This document shows, one piece after another, positions 8,993 through 15,163 of a DNA stretch of 24,854 nt. A model generated the notes under the pieces. That model had not been told where the DNA came from, searched no databases, and worked only from the letters and a program-made list of their open reading frames with translations. The stretch spans positions 1-24,854 of the forward strand of contig CAZUUQ010000039.1 of NCBI GenBank assembly GCA_964622625.1, read 5' to 3'. This DNA is from CAZCWM01 sp964622625 (lineage in GTDB: Bacteria > Planctomycetota > Phycisphaerae > Phycisphaerales > Phycisphaeraceae). Position 1 is the stretch's first letter. Every line of letters starts with the position of its first letter. The translations under genes and the position numbers were made by a program.

Positions 8993-10108
8993 TTACCGCG
9001 TGATCATCCGCTGGTTGGCGGCCTGTTCGTCAGCCGCATGCTGGCGCAGCATGTCCAGCATCGCGCGGACCTCGTCGGCCATTTTGGTGTTCGGAAATTC
9101 GCGGATGATCTGCTGGCCGACCTCCACGCTGCGGGTCCACTCCTTGTCGTGTACGGCCAACTTGAACTGCACGCCGAGATTGTCGCGCTTTTTGCCGATC
9201 ACGCCGCGGGCGGTCTCGCGAAAAGGTTCGGCCTCCTGTTCGGTCAGGTAGTGGTCCAGATCACGAAGCAGGTCCATCGCCTGGTCCACGTCGTCGCGCT
9301 CCGCCGCCCGCAGGAATGCCCGTTCCAGTTCATGCTTGCGGTTCTCGAACGCCTGCCGCACCCGCTGTGGCAGCTCGGCCGCCCGCGGCGCTTCGGGGTA
9401 CATCCGCTGAATCCGCGCCACCTCCGCGAAGGCCTGGTCCCACGCCTCCTGACTCGTCAGGCTGTCAACCCGCCTCACCGCGCGATCCAGCTCCGCGCTC
9501 ACGTCCGATTCCCGCAGCCCCATGATCTGCTGGCGGAACTCCTCGGCCTCCTCGCGGTAGCCGTAGGTCTCACTCATCTGGTTGACCATGACCATGGCCG
9601 CGTCGAAGTCGCCCTTGTTCAGGTCATCGCTGATCGCGTCGCGCAGCACCTGCCGGTCCTTGCCGCGATAGGCGATGCGTTTGGCCATGTCGCTGACCAG
9701 CAGCCGTTCGTTGATCGAGTCCAGCAGCGTGGCCATGTCGGCCAGTCGCTCGCCAAGAGCTTCAAGCTGCGGCAGCAACATACGGTGTGCGGCGATGCGC
9801 AGGGCGGCGATCACGAGGCACAACACGCTGCCGAAACCGGTGACGGCGGCGAACAGCAGCAGCCACACCTGGCGCTGCGCGATTTGGGCGGCGGTCGGCG
9901 CCCCATCGTCTGGCATGACGGTTTCGGCCGACTGGGTGAAATCCTCGATGAGAGTTACGTCGGGGCCTCTGGTGGCGGCCACGGCAGCCAGCATGGCTAC
10001 GATCAGCATTGCCACGCCCGCGATTACGTAACCCAGTCCGGGCCGCGTTCGCACACCGTTGTCCGCGGGCGCCTCCTGCTTCGTCTGTTGCTCATCCTGG
10101 TCGGCCAT
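8993..10108 (-). CDS. Two-TM membrane protein with helical repeat (TPR-like) domain, unknown function
   Basis: Not assigned to a named family. The 371-residue protein has a charged N-terminus, a first membrane segment at about 26-46, a 30-residue loop, a second at about 81-104, and then about 265 residues of charged amphipathic helices. Two stretches look like TPR-type repeats, around EAWDQAFAEVARIQRMYPEA and near the end EWTRSVEVGQQIIREFPN. Both tails would face the cytoplasm. The ATG at 10108 is chosen over an upstream in-frame TTG (10114) because AGGAG lies 6 bases before it, at 10115-10119. It follows the cupin gene by 31 bases and precedes the dehydrogenase gene by 73. A scaffold role in protein assembly at the membrane is a guess from architecture. 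Confidence 0.8.
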   Translation of the reverse strand: MADQDEQQTKQEAPADNGVRTRPGLGYVIAGVAMLIVAMLAAVAATRGPDVTLIEDFTQSAETVMPDDGAPTAAQIAQRQVWLLLFAAVTGFGSVLCLVIAALRIAAHRMLLPQLEALGERLADMATLLDSINERLLVSDMAKRIAYRGKDRQVLRDAISDDLNKGDFDAAMVMVNQMSETYGYREEAEEFRQQIMGLRESDVSAELDRAVRRVDSLTSQEAWDQAFAEVARIQRMYPEAPRAAELPQRVRQAFENRKHELERAFLRAAERDDVDQAMDLLRDLDHYLTEQEAEPFRETARGVIGKKRDNLGVQFKLAVHDKEWTRSVEVGQQIIREFPNTKMADEVRAMLDMLRQHAADEQAANQRMITR

Positions 10109-10139
10109 GTTCAACTCCTGACTTCGACCTGCGCGCCCG

Positions 10140-10529
10140 CTAACTTCCGGGGGTGGGCTGACACGCGCCCTGGCCGCAGTCGAAACTTGTGGGGACCATA
10201 CACATGAAGATCAGCGGCTGCGTGCCGGGGTTCCGGAACTGATGCGTCTCATTGGGAGGCATGAACACGACGGAGCCGGCTTCGATGGGGCGAATCGTCG
10301 AGCCGTCCACCCCGCCGACCACCTGGCCGCGGCCGCTGACGACCATCACCTCGTGTTCGTAGTTGTGTTTATGCAGCGGTGTGCATCCGCCCGGCTCGAC
10401 TTCAAACCGCCGCATGGCGAAGTTGGGCGCGCCGTCGCCGCGCCCCACCATCAGGCGCATGCTCACGCCGCGCGCTCCGGGCAGCGTCATGGCGGTGGCG
10501 GCCACATCGTCAGGCGTGCGAACGATCAT
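10140..10529 (-). CDS. Cupin-domain protein
   Basis: A 129-residue single-domain cupin. Motif 1 reads GGCTPLHKHNYEHEVMVVSGRG, with His53, His55 and His59 or Glu60 as likely metal ligands. Motif 2 is PPNETHQFRN with His96. The spacing is that of small metal-binding beta-barrel cupins used as sugar isomerases, dioxygenases or ligand sensors; the role is unknown. The frame is open far upstream, but the ATG at 10529 is chosen because it has AGGGG 8 bases before it and starts at the fold. It lies 107 bases after the RNase HI gene, with a TACAAT box in the gap, and 31 bases before the two-TM protein. Confidence 0.85.
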   Translation of the reverse strand: MIVRTPDDVAATAMTLPGARGVSMRLMVGRGDGAPNFAMRRFEVEPGGCTPLHKHNYEHEVMVVSGRGQVVGGVDGSTIRPIEAGSVVFMPPNETHQFRNPGTQPLIFMCMVPTSFDCGQGACQPTPGS

Positions 10530-10595
10530 CGGTGCAGCCCCTGTATGTCCGGGCCCGCGCAGCCCACGCGTGCCGCGCCATCCAGCCCCTTGCCC

Positions 10596-10601
10596 ATTGT
10601 A
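10596..10601 (-). promoter_or_regulatory. Putative -10 box ahead of the cupin gene
   Basis: TACAAT on the minus strand lies in the gap between the RNase HI and cupin genes. It would start a transcript with a leader of about 60 bases. No good -35 is seen. Confidence 0.4.
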
Positions 10602-10636
10602 TCGCCACGGCTGTGTCCGCGACCGCATGATGCAGC

Positions 10637-11359
10637 CTATGTCGCGTCGCATGGACCCAGCTCGATCACGGCTGTGCAGCGTGGGCAACGCGCCCGCCGC
10701 CGCACGTCGCCGCCGCCGCGGCCGTCCAGCAGACCCGAATCGAGAATCGCCCGGACCGCATACAGGCACAGACCGCCGGGGACCGTCGGACCGAAGGGAT
10801 AGACGCTGTCCTTGCCTGTCGGGGCGGGGCAGTTCTTGCCCGTGCCCTTGGGAAAACAGGCTTCGAACCAGTGGCTCGACACCGAGAGCGAGGGCTGGGG
10901 CGTATGGTCGATGGGCGCTTGCCGATTGCCGATGGAATCGGCGCCGCCAGCCACATCCGCCTTGGCGTCGAGCGCCTGATTGACCAGGGCGTCAGCCCGC
11001 TTGTTCTGCTCCCGCCGCACGTCCTGGATGGACCACCTGGGATAGTCCTTGAGCCGCCGGCGCGCCTGCTCGAACAGCGGCATCAGGTCGGGCGATTTGA
11101 CGCGGTATTCGCCGCGAATCTGCCGGGCCATGAGCTGTGAATCGGTGTAGATGCGCAGATCGCGCCCGCCCAGCCGGGCGGCAATCTCCAGCGCGTGCAA
11201 CAATCCGCGGTATTCGGCCACGTTGTTGGTCGCGCGGCCCAGGTACAGGCCGCTCTCATGAAGCAATCGGCCGGTGTCGGCATCGACGATGCAGACGCCC
11301 GCGGCCGCGGGACCGGGGTTGCCGCGCGAGCCGCCGTCGATGTGAATCGTCAGGTTCAT
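10637..11359 (-). CDS. Ribonuclease HI-like protein with a Cys-rich C-terminal extension
   Basis: RNase HI cuts the RNA strand of RNA-DNA hybrids. Residues 1-130 carry the fold: Asp8 in HIDGGSRGNPGPA, Glu49 in NNVAEYRGL, Asp73 in YTDSQL and Asp123 in RADALVN, so the four acidic catalytic residues are all present. The HIDGGSRGNPGPA opening is typical of the short RNase HI/CobC-linked type rather than E. coli RnhA. After a linker, residues 160-240 form an extra segment with Cys168, Cys177, Cys198, a CPRC pair (225, 228) and Cys237. This may bind zinc or an Fe-S centre. It lies 30 bases after the zinc-ribbon gene, a pairing common in bacteria. No Shine-Dalgarno is seen at the ATG, so translation may depend on the upstream gene. 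Confidence 0.9.
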   Translation of the reverse strand: MNLTIHIDGGSRGNPGPAAAGVCIVDADTGRLLHESGLYLGRATNNVAEYRGLLHALEIAARLGGRDLRIYTDSQLMARQIRGEYRVKSPDLMPLFEQARRRLKDYPRWSIQDVRREQNKRADALVNQALDAKADVAGGADSIGNRQAPIDHTPQPSLSVSSHWFEACFPKGTGKNCPAPTGKDSVYPFGPTVPGGLCLYAVRAILDSGLLDGRGGGDVRRRARCPRCTAVIELGPCDAT

Positions 11360-11389
11360 CAGGGAAGGGCGGGATGCGACGGGACGCGC

Positions 11390-12154
11390 TCAGTGCGAAC
11401 CGGCGGCCGACTTGTCGGCATAGGATTCGCGCAGCGCGTCGGCCAGATAAAGAATACGCCCGCAACTGGGGCAGATGACGGGCTTCTCGGAGCGGCTCAG
11501 CAGCGTGTTGAGCAGTTCGACGGGGATGGCCATGTAGCACCCCCCGCAACTGAACTCCATGTGTCGTCGACTCTCCTCGACGACCTCGGCCATGGCCTCT
11601 TCCTCGTGGACTGCGGCCGCCCGTTCATAGATATCGCGCAGCTCCGGGGGCAGTTGCTCGGCCGCGGCGTCACGCCGGGCCTGAAGCTCAGCCAGCTCAT
11701 CGCCCAGATCGCGCTCGGCCGCGGTGACTTCGTCGGCCGCGACGGTTGTCAGCTTGTCCTGGTCGGTCACCTTCGCCGCCATTGCCTCCAGTTCGCCCCT
11801 GAGCCTCTCGACCTGCTCCATCCGTTCCAGGGCCTGCTCCTCGACTTTGCCCTTGTCGATCTTCAGCGTGTTGACTTCGACCAGCAGAGCGGAGTACTCC
11901 TTGTTGTTCCGCACCGTGTTCATCTGCTCGCGCAGTCGCACGATCTTCTGCTCGATGTCACCGGCCTGGCGCTCCAGACCCTGGGCGGACACCTGGGCCG
12001 TCCGGTGCTGGGCCGCCAATTCATGCTGCTGCTGCTGAAACTGCCGAAGACGTGTCTGCTGAGCGGCGTGCCGCCGTCGGGCCGCATCCAGGCGGGCACG
12101 CAGGCCCCGAAGCTGTTTGTCGGCCAGGAACAAGTCAAAAAGCTTCTTCTGCAT
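11390..12154 (-). CDS. Coiled-coil protein with C4-type zinc ribbon (DUF164/CT398 type)
   Basis: A 254-residue protein of two parts. Residues 1-190 are a long antiparallel coiled coil rich in Gln, Glu, Arg and Ala, with the conserved NNKEYSALLVEV segment. The C-terminus carries a C4 zinc ribbon, CGGC...CPSCGRILY, followed by a short helix. The family (zf-RING_7) is widespread and its member CT398 of Chlamydia has been linked to sigma-54 and secretion partners, but its general function is uncertain. It is frequently found beside RNase HI or Nif3 genes, as here. A TACAAT box about 38 bases upstream is the likely promoter of this gene and of the RNase HI gene after it. Confidence 0.92.
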   Translation of the reverse strand: MQKKLFDLFLADKQLRGLRARLDAARRRHAAQQTRLRQFQQQQHELAAQHRTAQVSAQGLERQAGDIEQKIVRLREQMNTVRNNKEYSALLVEVNTLKIDKGKVEEQALERMEQVERLRGELEAMAAKVTDQDKLTTVAADEVTAAERDLGDELAELQARRDAAAEQLPPELRDIYERAAAVHEEEAMAEVVEESRRHMEFSCGGCYMAIPVELLNTLLSRSEKPVICPSCGRILYLADALRESYADKSAAGSH

Positions 12155-12191
12155 TGTCGTCTGGATCCATGTGACGCTGATGATTCATGGC

Positions 12192-12197
12192 ATTGTA
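12192..12197 (-). promoter_or_regulatory. Putative -10 box of the zinc-ribbon/RNase HI operon
   Basis: TACAAT on the minus strand predicts a start of transcription near 12185 and a leader of about 30 bases. A TTTCGC sequence 17 bases upstream is a poor -35. Confidence 0.45.
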
Positions 12198-12239
12198 GCA
12201 CCCCGCCCCCGCCGGCGAAACCGGGCGGCGATCGTGCGT

Positions 12240-12260
12240 CACCGCGAAGCGGTGTTTTAT
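12240..12260 (+). terminator. Hairpin with T-run pointing along the plus strand
   Basis: CACCGC-GAA-GCGGTG is followed by TTTTAT on the plus strand. The stem has 6 perfect base pairs. The neighbouring genes are all on the minus strand, where the hairpin would be followed by ACGCACG, so as an intrinsic terminator it could only stop antisense transcription. For the upstream protease gene it could at most protect the mRNA 3' end. Confidence 0.35.
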
Positions 12261-12295
12261 GAGCAAAATACAGGAAAAGGGTCGTAGAGGAATGG

Positions 12296-12329
12296 CAGCC
12301 GCCGGCTTCAACCCCGCCGCCGGCCGCTG
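12296..12329 (-). terminator. Large hairpin across the protease stop codon
   Basis: The two 11-base arms (CAGCCGCCGGC and GCCGGCCGCTG) pair with one mismatch around a 12-base loop and span the stop codon of the PEP-CTERM protease. No T-run follows closely on the minus strand, so it may be a weak or factor-assisted terminator, or only a result of the GC-rich coding end. Confidence 0.25.
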
Positions 12330-13267
12330 ACGGTCAGGAGCACCCAGGCGATGCCCAGCCCGCCCAGCCAGGTCGGTTCCGGGGCCGCCCCCGCGCTCAA
12401 GGGCACGAAGCTGCTGATCCAGGCGTCGAAGCTGCTGGTCCGTGTCGAGCCCATGATGTCGCCGTAGTCGCTGTCGGTCGCGCCGTCACCGACGTTCGAG
12501 CCGAACGAGTGGACCGCGGCCAGATAGTCCAGCCCGCCCACATTGATGAACAGCCCGCCGCCGCTGTCACCGGGTGCGATCGAATACTCCAGGGCCAGAG
12601 GGGCCGACGCGCCCATCGTGCTCTCGTTGATGTCGGGGTTGTCGAAGTCGGAGAAGATGATGCTGCTCGAAACGCTCGCGAGGTTGAGGCTGCCGACGAT
12701 CCCGCCGCCCACGCCGTCGAGCATGTTCTGCCCCGCTCGGCGGGTGCCCGAGGCCAGCGTCGAGCCGGTCAGGCCCGTGCCTGTCTTGCCGTAACCCACC
12801 ATCGTGCCGACGTGGCCCACCTCGTCCGTGCCGGTGTACCACGTCGCGGGTGTGATATCGAGCACCGGCGAAGACAGCTCGATCAGGCCGATGTCGTAGC
12901 CTTCGAGCAGGCCGCCGGTCCAGCTTGCGTGCGGGAACCAGTTGCTGGCGGAAATCACCTCGCCTGTTGAGGTCGTGAAGCTCATCGACAACACGTTGCC
13001 CGCCGCATTCGTCGCGCCGGAATCCACCACGTGAGCGGCCGTCAGCACCCACGTCGGGGAGATCAGCGTGCCGCTGCCCAGAAATCCGCCGCCGGTCCGT
13101 GTGATGTTGATCTTGCCCACGGCCGCATACTCCGGCTCGGCCGCCAGCGCCAGATACAGGGCATCCGCCACGTCGTGTCGGATCGTCCCCGCCGGAGCCG
13201 AAGCAGCCGTCCAGGCCGCGAGCACCACAGCGGCCAGGCCGCACATTCTCGGACACACGCGCCTCAC
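12308..13267 (-). CDS. Secreted trypsin-like serine protease with PEP-CTERM sorting tail
   Basis: A 319-residue exported chymotrypsin-fold (S1) protease. An N-terminal signal peptide (RR, then a hydrophobic stretch ending ASAPA, about residues 2-26) precedes the domain. The triad is His79 in LTAAHVVD, Asp125 in GYDIGLIEL and Ser235 in APGDSGGG. The C-terminus is a PEP-CTERM signal: PEP at 296-298, a hydrophobic helix and a terminal RRRG. In other bacteria such tails are cut by an exosortase during export; none is in this window. The GTG at 13267 is chosen because GGAG lies 6 bases before it and it yields a proper signal peptide. The frame is open to 13435, and the ATG at 13246 is an alternative. 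Confidence 0.9.
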   Translation of the reverse strand: MRRVCPRMCGLAAVVLAAWTAASAPAGTIRHDVADALYLALAAEPEYAAVGKINITRTGGGFLGSGTLISPTWVLTAAHVVDSGATNAAGNVLSMSFTTSTGEVISASNWFPHASWTGGLLEGYDIGLIELSSPVLDITPATWYTGTDEVGHVGTMVGYGKTGTGLTGSTLASGTRRAGQNMLDGVGGGIVGSLNLASVSSSIIFSDFDNPDINESTMGASAPLALEYSIAPGDSGGGLFINVGGLDYLAAVHSFGSNVGDGATDSDYGDIMGSTRTSSFDAWISSFVPLSAGAAPEPTWLGGLGIAWVLLTVSGRRRG

Positions 13268-13376
13268 AAAGGTCTCCGCGGCCGCGCCCCAGGTTCCCCA
13301 GTCGGCGCAAACCGTACAGACCTCATCGTTTGCCGGACGCCGCGACTTTAGACGTGGGGCTTTCCGGGAGGAAGGG

Positions 13377-13652
13377 TCACGCCTGTTCCGCCGGGTTCCA
13401 CCGGCCCAACGGGCAGGTCTCACCGGCCAGCACAACCTTGGCTCGCAAGCGGCAGCCGCAGACGGCGCAGGCGCACATCCGCGTCACCGCGTGCCGGCAG
13501 GGAATCGCATGTTCGCAGCGTCGGCAGGCGGCGCGACGCTGCGCGATCACGTCTTCGCCGGCGCGGTCAAGTCCCAGTCGGGCGCGCAGCAGGCCCCCGG
13601 CTCCGTGCAGGAACCGGCGCAGGGGCCAGGCTCTCGAGGATTTGGCCGGCAT
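13377..13652 (-). CDS. Small Cys-rich protein, probable metal-binding
   Basis: A 91-residue protein not assigned to a named family. The basic N-terminal 40 residues precede a cluster of eight cysteines: Cys43, 46, 52, 60, 62, 65, 67 and 80, in the order CRRCEHAIPC, then CACAVCGC, then a late CPLGRW. The pattern looks like one or two zinc ribbons or knuckles. The pattern CxxC...CGC-x-K...CP-x-x-W is one I associate with small uncharacterised zinc proteins, but I cannot name a function. The ATG at 13652 has GGA 5 bases before it. It lies 45 bases after the L,D-transpeptidase gene and may share its transcript. The regular Cys pattern argues for a real gene in spite of the short length. Confidence 0.6.
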   Translation of the reverse strand: MPAKSSRAWPLRRFLHGAGGLLRARLGLDRAGEDVIAQRRAACRRCEHAIPCRHAVTRMCACAVCGCRLRAKVVLAGETCPLGRWNPAEQA

Positions 13653-13697
13653 GGTCGTCCGTGACCTTTGTATGGCGATCGCCGCGCGGCGCCTTTG

Positions 13698-14972
13698 TTA
13701 CGGGAGCACCTCGACCGTGCTGTGTTCCTCAACCAGCAGGTCGAACGCCGCCGCGATGTCTTCGGCCAGCAGGCGCACGCAGCCGAGCGACATCATGCGG
13801 CCGACGCTCTGCGGTTCGATCGTGCCGTGCAGGCCGTAGCCCGAGCGGCCACGGGTGTTCTCGTCCATGCCTTCCAGCCCGATCCAGTGCTCGCCGATGG
13901 GATTGGCCGGGTTGTCCGGCGCGAAGTATTCGTTCGTCCGCGGATGCGTCCAGCCGGGGTTGACCAGCTTGCTGCCGGCCCGGACGCGCCACAGGCCCAC
14001 CGGCGTCGAGTCGTTCTCACCGAGTCCCACACGGAAGCTGCGGATATAAACGCGCTGCCCGTCGGCGCCCTTCAGGTACATGTCCATCCGGAAGGCCGCC
14101 TTGTGCACCACCGCGTGGAACGGGCCTTTGACCACCTTGAGCTTCTGGCCGACGCGCAGACGGCGTGCGTCCACATTGTTGATCCGCTCAATGAGCCGAT
14201 GCGTGATGCGGTACCGCGGCGCGATGCGCACGAGGATGTCGCCGCTCTGCACCGTGTACGCATCGATCAACGGATCGCCCGGACTGATGCGGTCGGAAAA
14301 GACCAGCGACTCGTTCACGCTCGTGAGCACGTCGCGGGCCGACTGCGCGTCGCGGGCGCTCAGCGGCTGGCGCTGGTCGAACAGAAGGTCGCTGAGCATC
14401 GCCCGCGCCTGGACCAGCTGGCCACGTTCGACCAGCGCCATGCCCTCGCGCAGCCGTTGCGAAGCCGGCGCGTCGGACGCTGCCGGCATCGATGTCACCG
14501 GCACCTGGCCCAGCGGGGGCGGCGCCGGCAGTGAAGGTTCGGCCGATGGTTGCCGCGGCAGGGGGTCCGCGGTCTGCGAGGTCCGTGGATTGACGCGGGG
14601 AGCGGGTGCTGTCGGCGCCGATGACGCCGCGGCGGCCGCACCGCGGTCATCGCGGATCGCGCGGCTGTCGAAAGTAAGGGATGGCGTCGGGGGCGGCTGG
14701 TTCGGTCCGGGCGTCGGCGCTTGCGTCTGTGCCGGTGCCGCGGCAGTCGAATCCGCCGTCCCTGACGGATCGCGAGGCGCCGTCGCGGCCGCACTGGCCA
14801 TCCGCACGTCACCGCCCGCCGATTCGTCACGCACCATCCAGCGGTAGCCGACCAGCATCGCCAGCACGATCAGTCCGATCCACAGCCACGCCTTGCTGCC
14901 GCGCCGTCGCTTGCCCGCCGACGCATACAGCCGACCGGGTCCGCCTCGATTCCGCTGCGATGAAAGCACCAT
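13698..14972 (-). CDS. Membrane-anchored L,D-transpeptidase (YkuD) with LysM domain
   Basis: L,D-transpeptidases cross-link peptidoglycan (3-3 links) or attach proteins to it outside the membrane. The 424-residue protein has a basic N-terminus, a single anchor at about 28-46, a Pro/Ala/Thr-rich linker to about 165, a short helical part, a LysM peptidoglycan-binding domain at about 238-282 (YTVQSGDILVRIA...VGQKLKV), and the YkuD catalytic domain. The last holds His382 in LHGT and nucleophile Cys398 in SLGCVRL. It supports a peptidoglycan wall in this organism. The ATG at 14972 is chosen by GGAG 9 bases upstream and by the anchor topology. The frame is open to 15146, but that extension is coded by repeat DNA. 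Confidence 0.93.
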   Translation of the reverse strand: MVLSSQRNRGGPGRLYASAGKRRRGSKAWLWIGLIVLAMLVGYRWMVRDESAGGDVRMASAAATAPRDPSGTADSTAAAPAQTQAPTPGPNQPPPTPSLTFDSRAIRDDRGAAAAASSAPTAPAPRVNPRTSQTADPLPRQPSAEPSLPAPPPLGQVPVTSMPAASDAPASQRLREGMALVERGQLVQARAMLSDLLFDQRQPLSARDAQSARDVLTSVNESLVFSDRISPGDPLIDAYTVQSGDILVRIAPRYRITHRLIERINNVDARRLRVGQKLKVVKGPFHAVVHKAAFRMDMYLKGADGQRVYIRSFRVGLGENDSTPVGLWRVRAGSKLVNPGWTHPRTNEYFAPDNPANPIGEHWIGLEGMDENTRGRSGYGLHGTIEPQSVGRMMSLGCVRLLAEDIAAAFDLLVEEHSTVEVLP

Positions 14973-15047
14973 CGTCGACAACTCCGTTTGTCGCCGCCTG
15001 AGTTCCCAGGCCCGTCGGCACCGTCGCGACAGGCGGCTGCCAAGGGC

Positions 15048-15053
15048 ATTGTA
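15048..15053 (-). promoter_or_regulatory. Putative -10 box of the L,D-transpeptidase gene
   Basis: TACAAT on the minus strand lies between the repeat cluster and the gene and gives a leader of about 70 bases. No good -35 is seen. Confidence 0.4.
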
Positions 15054-15080
15054 CGTTACTCGCCGCGCCGCGCGTGGTGG

Positions 15081-15163
15081 GTCGGCCGTCCCAGCCGACT
15101 TCGGTGACGGACGCGATGACGGGCGGGACGCCCGTCCCACCGTCACATGCCCGTCCCACCGTC
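15081..15163. repeat. GC-rich dispersed-type repeat with two hairpins
   Basis: The element contains GTCGGC-7-GCCGAC (15081-15099), the perfect hairpin GACGGGC-5-GCCCGTC (15118-15136), and a 15-base direct repeat GCCCGTCCCACCGTC at 15130-15144 and 15149-15163. The heptamer CGTCCCA occurs three times. When translated in wrong frames this gives GRDARPT- and GTGVPPV-like strings that I associate with spurious proteins in planctomycetes and other bacteria, so it is probably an intergenic repeat family. It begins exactly at the rarA stop and may shape the rarA 3' end. Confidence 0.6.

Noticed and set aside
9038..10207. A 389-codon open frame on the plus strand opposite the two-TM protein gene
   Set aside because: The minus-strand gene has a Shine-Dalgarno and membrane segments; the plus-strand frame is His/Arg/Val-rich without any motif.
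15130..15163. A CRISPR array, suggested by the direct repeat GCCCGTCCCACCGTC
   Set aside because: There are only two copies 4 bases apart, with no spacers of regular length and no cas genes.
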